In this document: one piece after another, positions 11,326 to 12,155 of the stretch | Layout: each line of letters opens with the position of its first letter | Position numbering within the stretch: position 1 is the first letter of the stretch | DNA from: Spirochaetales bacterium | GTDB taxonomy: Bacteria; Spirochaetota; Spirochaetia; DTKZ01 | Direction of reading: 5' to 3' | Assembly: GCA_031280945.1 (NCBI GenBank) | Contig: JAITGB010000087.1 | Span: 1 to 12,155 of the forward strand | Length of the DNA: 12,155 bases | Position numbers and translations under genes: made by a program | The notes under the pieces: generated by a model | Databases searched by the model: none | What the model saw: only the letters and a program-made list of their open reading frames with translations | Told to the model about the DNA's origin: nothing

Positions 11326-12155
11326 ATGCCTCTAGTAACGCGGATTAAAAAGACAAAAATCATTTGCACTTTGGGGCCGGCTTCGGAAGACCCGAAAATT
11401 ATGCGGGCTCTTCTTGAAGCGGGAATGAACGTAGGGCGTTTTAATTTTTCCCACGGGAGCCAGGGGGAACATAGGGCCCGCATGGAGGCCCTTAAGTCTG
11501 TGTCGAGGGAGGCGGGGATTCCGGCTGCTATTCTCCTTGATACCAAGGGGCCTGAAATCAGAACGGGCCTTGTTGCGGGCGGAGGAAAAATTGCCTTGAA
11601 AGCAGGAGATGAGGTTACTCTCACTGTGGACGGGGAGGAGTGCGTTCCCGGCAGGATTAGTTTAACCTACACGCCTCTGCCGGAGGAAATTTCTCCGGGT
11701 AATCATGTTTTTATCGCGGACGGTCTTCTTGACCTTGAGGTGAAAAAGGTGCGGGGCCGCGAGATTTTCACTGTGGTACACAACGGGGGAGAAATCGGCA
11801 GCAGGAAAAATGTTAATGTTCCGGGGATTCGCACTTCGCTTCCCGCTCTTGCGGAGCAGGACTACGATGATATTCGTTTTGGCCTTGAAATGGGGATTGA
11901 TTTTATCGCGGCTTCTTTTATCCGCAAGGCGGATGATATTATTGAGGTGCGCAAGCTCGTGGAGAGTTTGGGGGAAAACCGCCCCCGCATCATCGCCAAA
12001 ATTGAGGACGAGGAAGGCGTGGAAAACGCCGCGGAAATTCTGAATTTTGCCGACGGGATTATGGTCGCGCGGGGAGACCTGGGGGTGCAGATTCCGGGGG
12101 AGAGGATTCCCCTTGTGCAAAAAGAGCTTATAGAAAAATGCAACAAGGCCAACAG
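11326..12155 (+). CDS. pyk: Pyruvate kinase, N-terminal 276 residues (cut by the window end)
   Basis: The final step of glycolysis: phosphoenolpyruvate plus ADP gives pyruvate plus ATP. Visible motifs are KTKIICTLGPAS (9-20), GRFNFSHG (37-44) with Arg38, LDTKGPEIRTG (71-81), the B-domain from about 75 to 170, FIAASFIRKADD (193-204), AKIEDEEGVEN (224-234) with the proton-donor region Lys225 and metal ligand Glu227, and MVARGDLGVQIP (246-257) with metal ligand Asp251. The first half is complete and shows no damage. The ATG at 11326 follows AAGGGGG (11313-11319), which overlaps the stop codon of the phosphatase gene. The gap is only 11 bases, so the two genes are probably on one transcript. The remaining roughly 200 residues lie outside the window. 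Confidence 0.95.
   Translation, partial: MPLVTRIKKTKIICTLGPASEDPKIMRALLEAGMNVGRFNFSHGSQGEHRARMEALKSVSREAGIPAAILLDTKGPEIRTGLVAGGGKIALKAGDEVTLTVDGEECVPGRISLTYTPLPEEISPGNHVFIADGLLDLEVKKVRGREIFTVVHNGGEIGSRKNVNVPGIRTSLPALAEQDYDDIRFGLEMGIDFIAASFIRKADDIIEVRKLVESLGENRPRIIAKIEDEEGVENAAEILNFADGIMVARGDLGVQIPGERIPLVQKELIEKCNKAN

Overview
The window reads as chromosomal DNA of a spirochaete, most likely a Treponema or a close relative. That assignment is an inference. It rests on the partner-switching module (a STAS protein plus a PP2C phosphatase), the style of the RlmE and ApbE proteins, the G-rich plus strand, and intergenic DNA packed with palindromes. No rRNA or other taxonomic marker is present. The base composition looks balanced to moderately GC-rich by eye.

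Layout. The left edge (1-75, minus) is the first 25 codons of a short-chain dehydrogenase (SDR). About 500 bases without a gene follow, holding a run of twelve G, a composite repeat, promoters and a candidate operator. A second, divergent SDR is at 577-1377. After a cluster of GC-rich hairpins comes a tight plus-strand operon (1561-6646): TRAP transporter binding protein, small membrane subunit and large membrane subunit, then a DlgD/YiaK-type 2,3-diketo-L-gulonate reductase, then a DUF2264 protein. A convergent minus-strand pair, rlmE then apbE, occupies 8468-6838 and its genes overlap by ATGA. Divergent from rlmE is a plus-strand operon: STAS anti-sigma-factor antagonist (8688-9020), a 764-residue sensor/PP2C phosphatase/HATPase protein overlapping it by one base, and 11 bases later the start of pyruvate kinase, cut by the window end.

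How the genes fit together. The TRAP proteins and the DlgD-like enzyme recall E. coli YiaMNO-YiaK, which imports and reduces 2,3-diketo-L-gulonate. With DUF2264 and two SDRs nearby, this looks like a locus for taking up and reducing a sugar acid or uronate-type oligosaccharide product. The exact substrate cannot be read from the sequence. RlmE methylates 23S rRNA. ApbE is a predicted lipoprotein that attaches FMN to exported flavoproteins. The STAS/PP2C pair should set the phosphorylation state of an anti-sigma antagonist, and its position just ahead of pyruvate kinase suggests a link to central carbon metabolism.

The most unusual signal is in the intergenic DNA. Three gene-free regions (233-480, 6666-6815, 8540-8617) share short conserved boxes, in the same order where present, separated by perfect hairpins whose sequences differ between copies. 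I do not recognise this as a named element.
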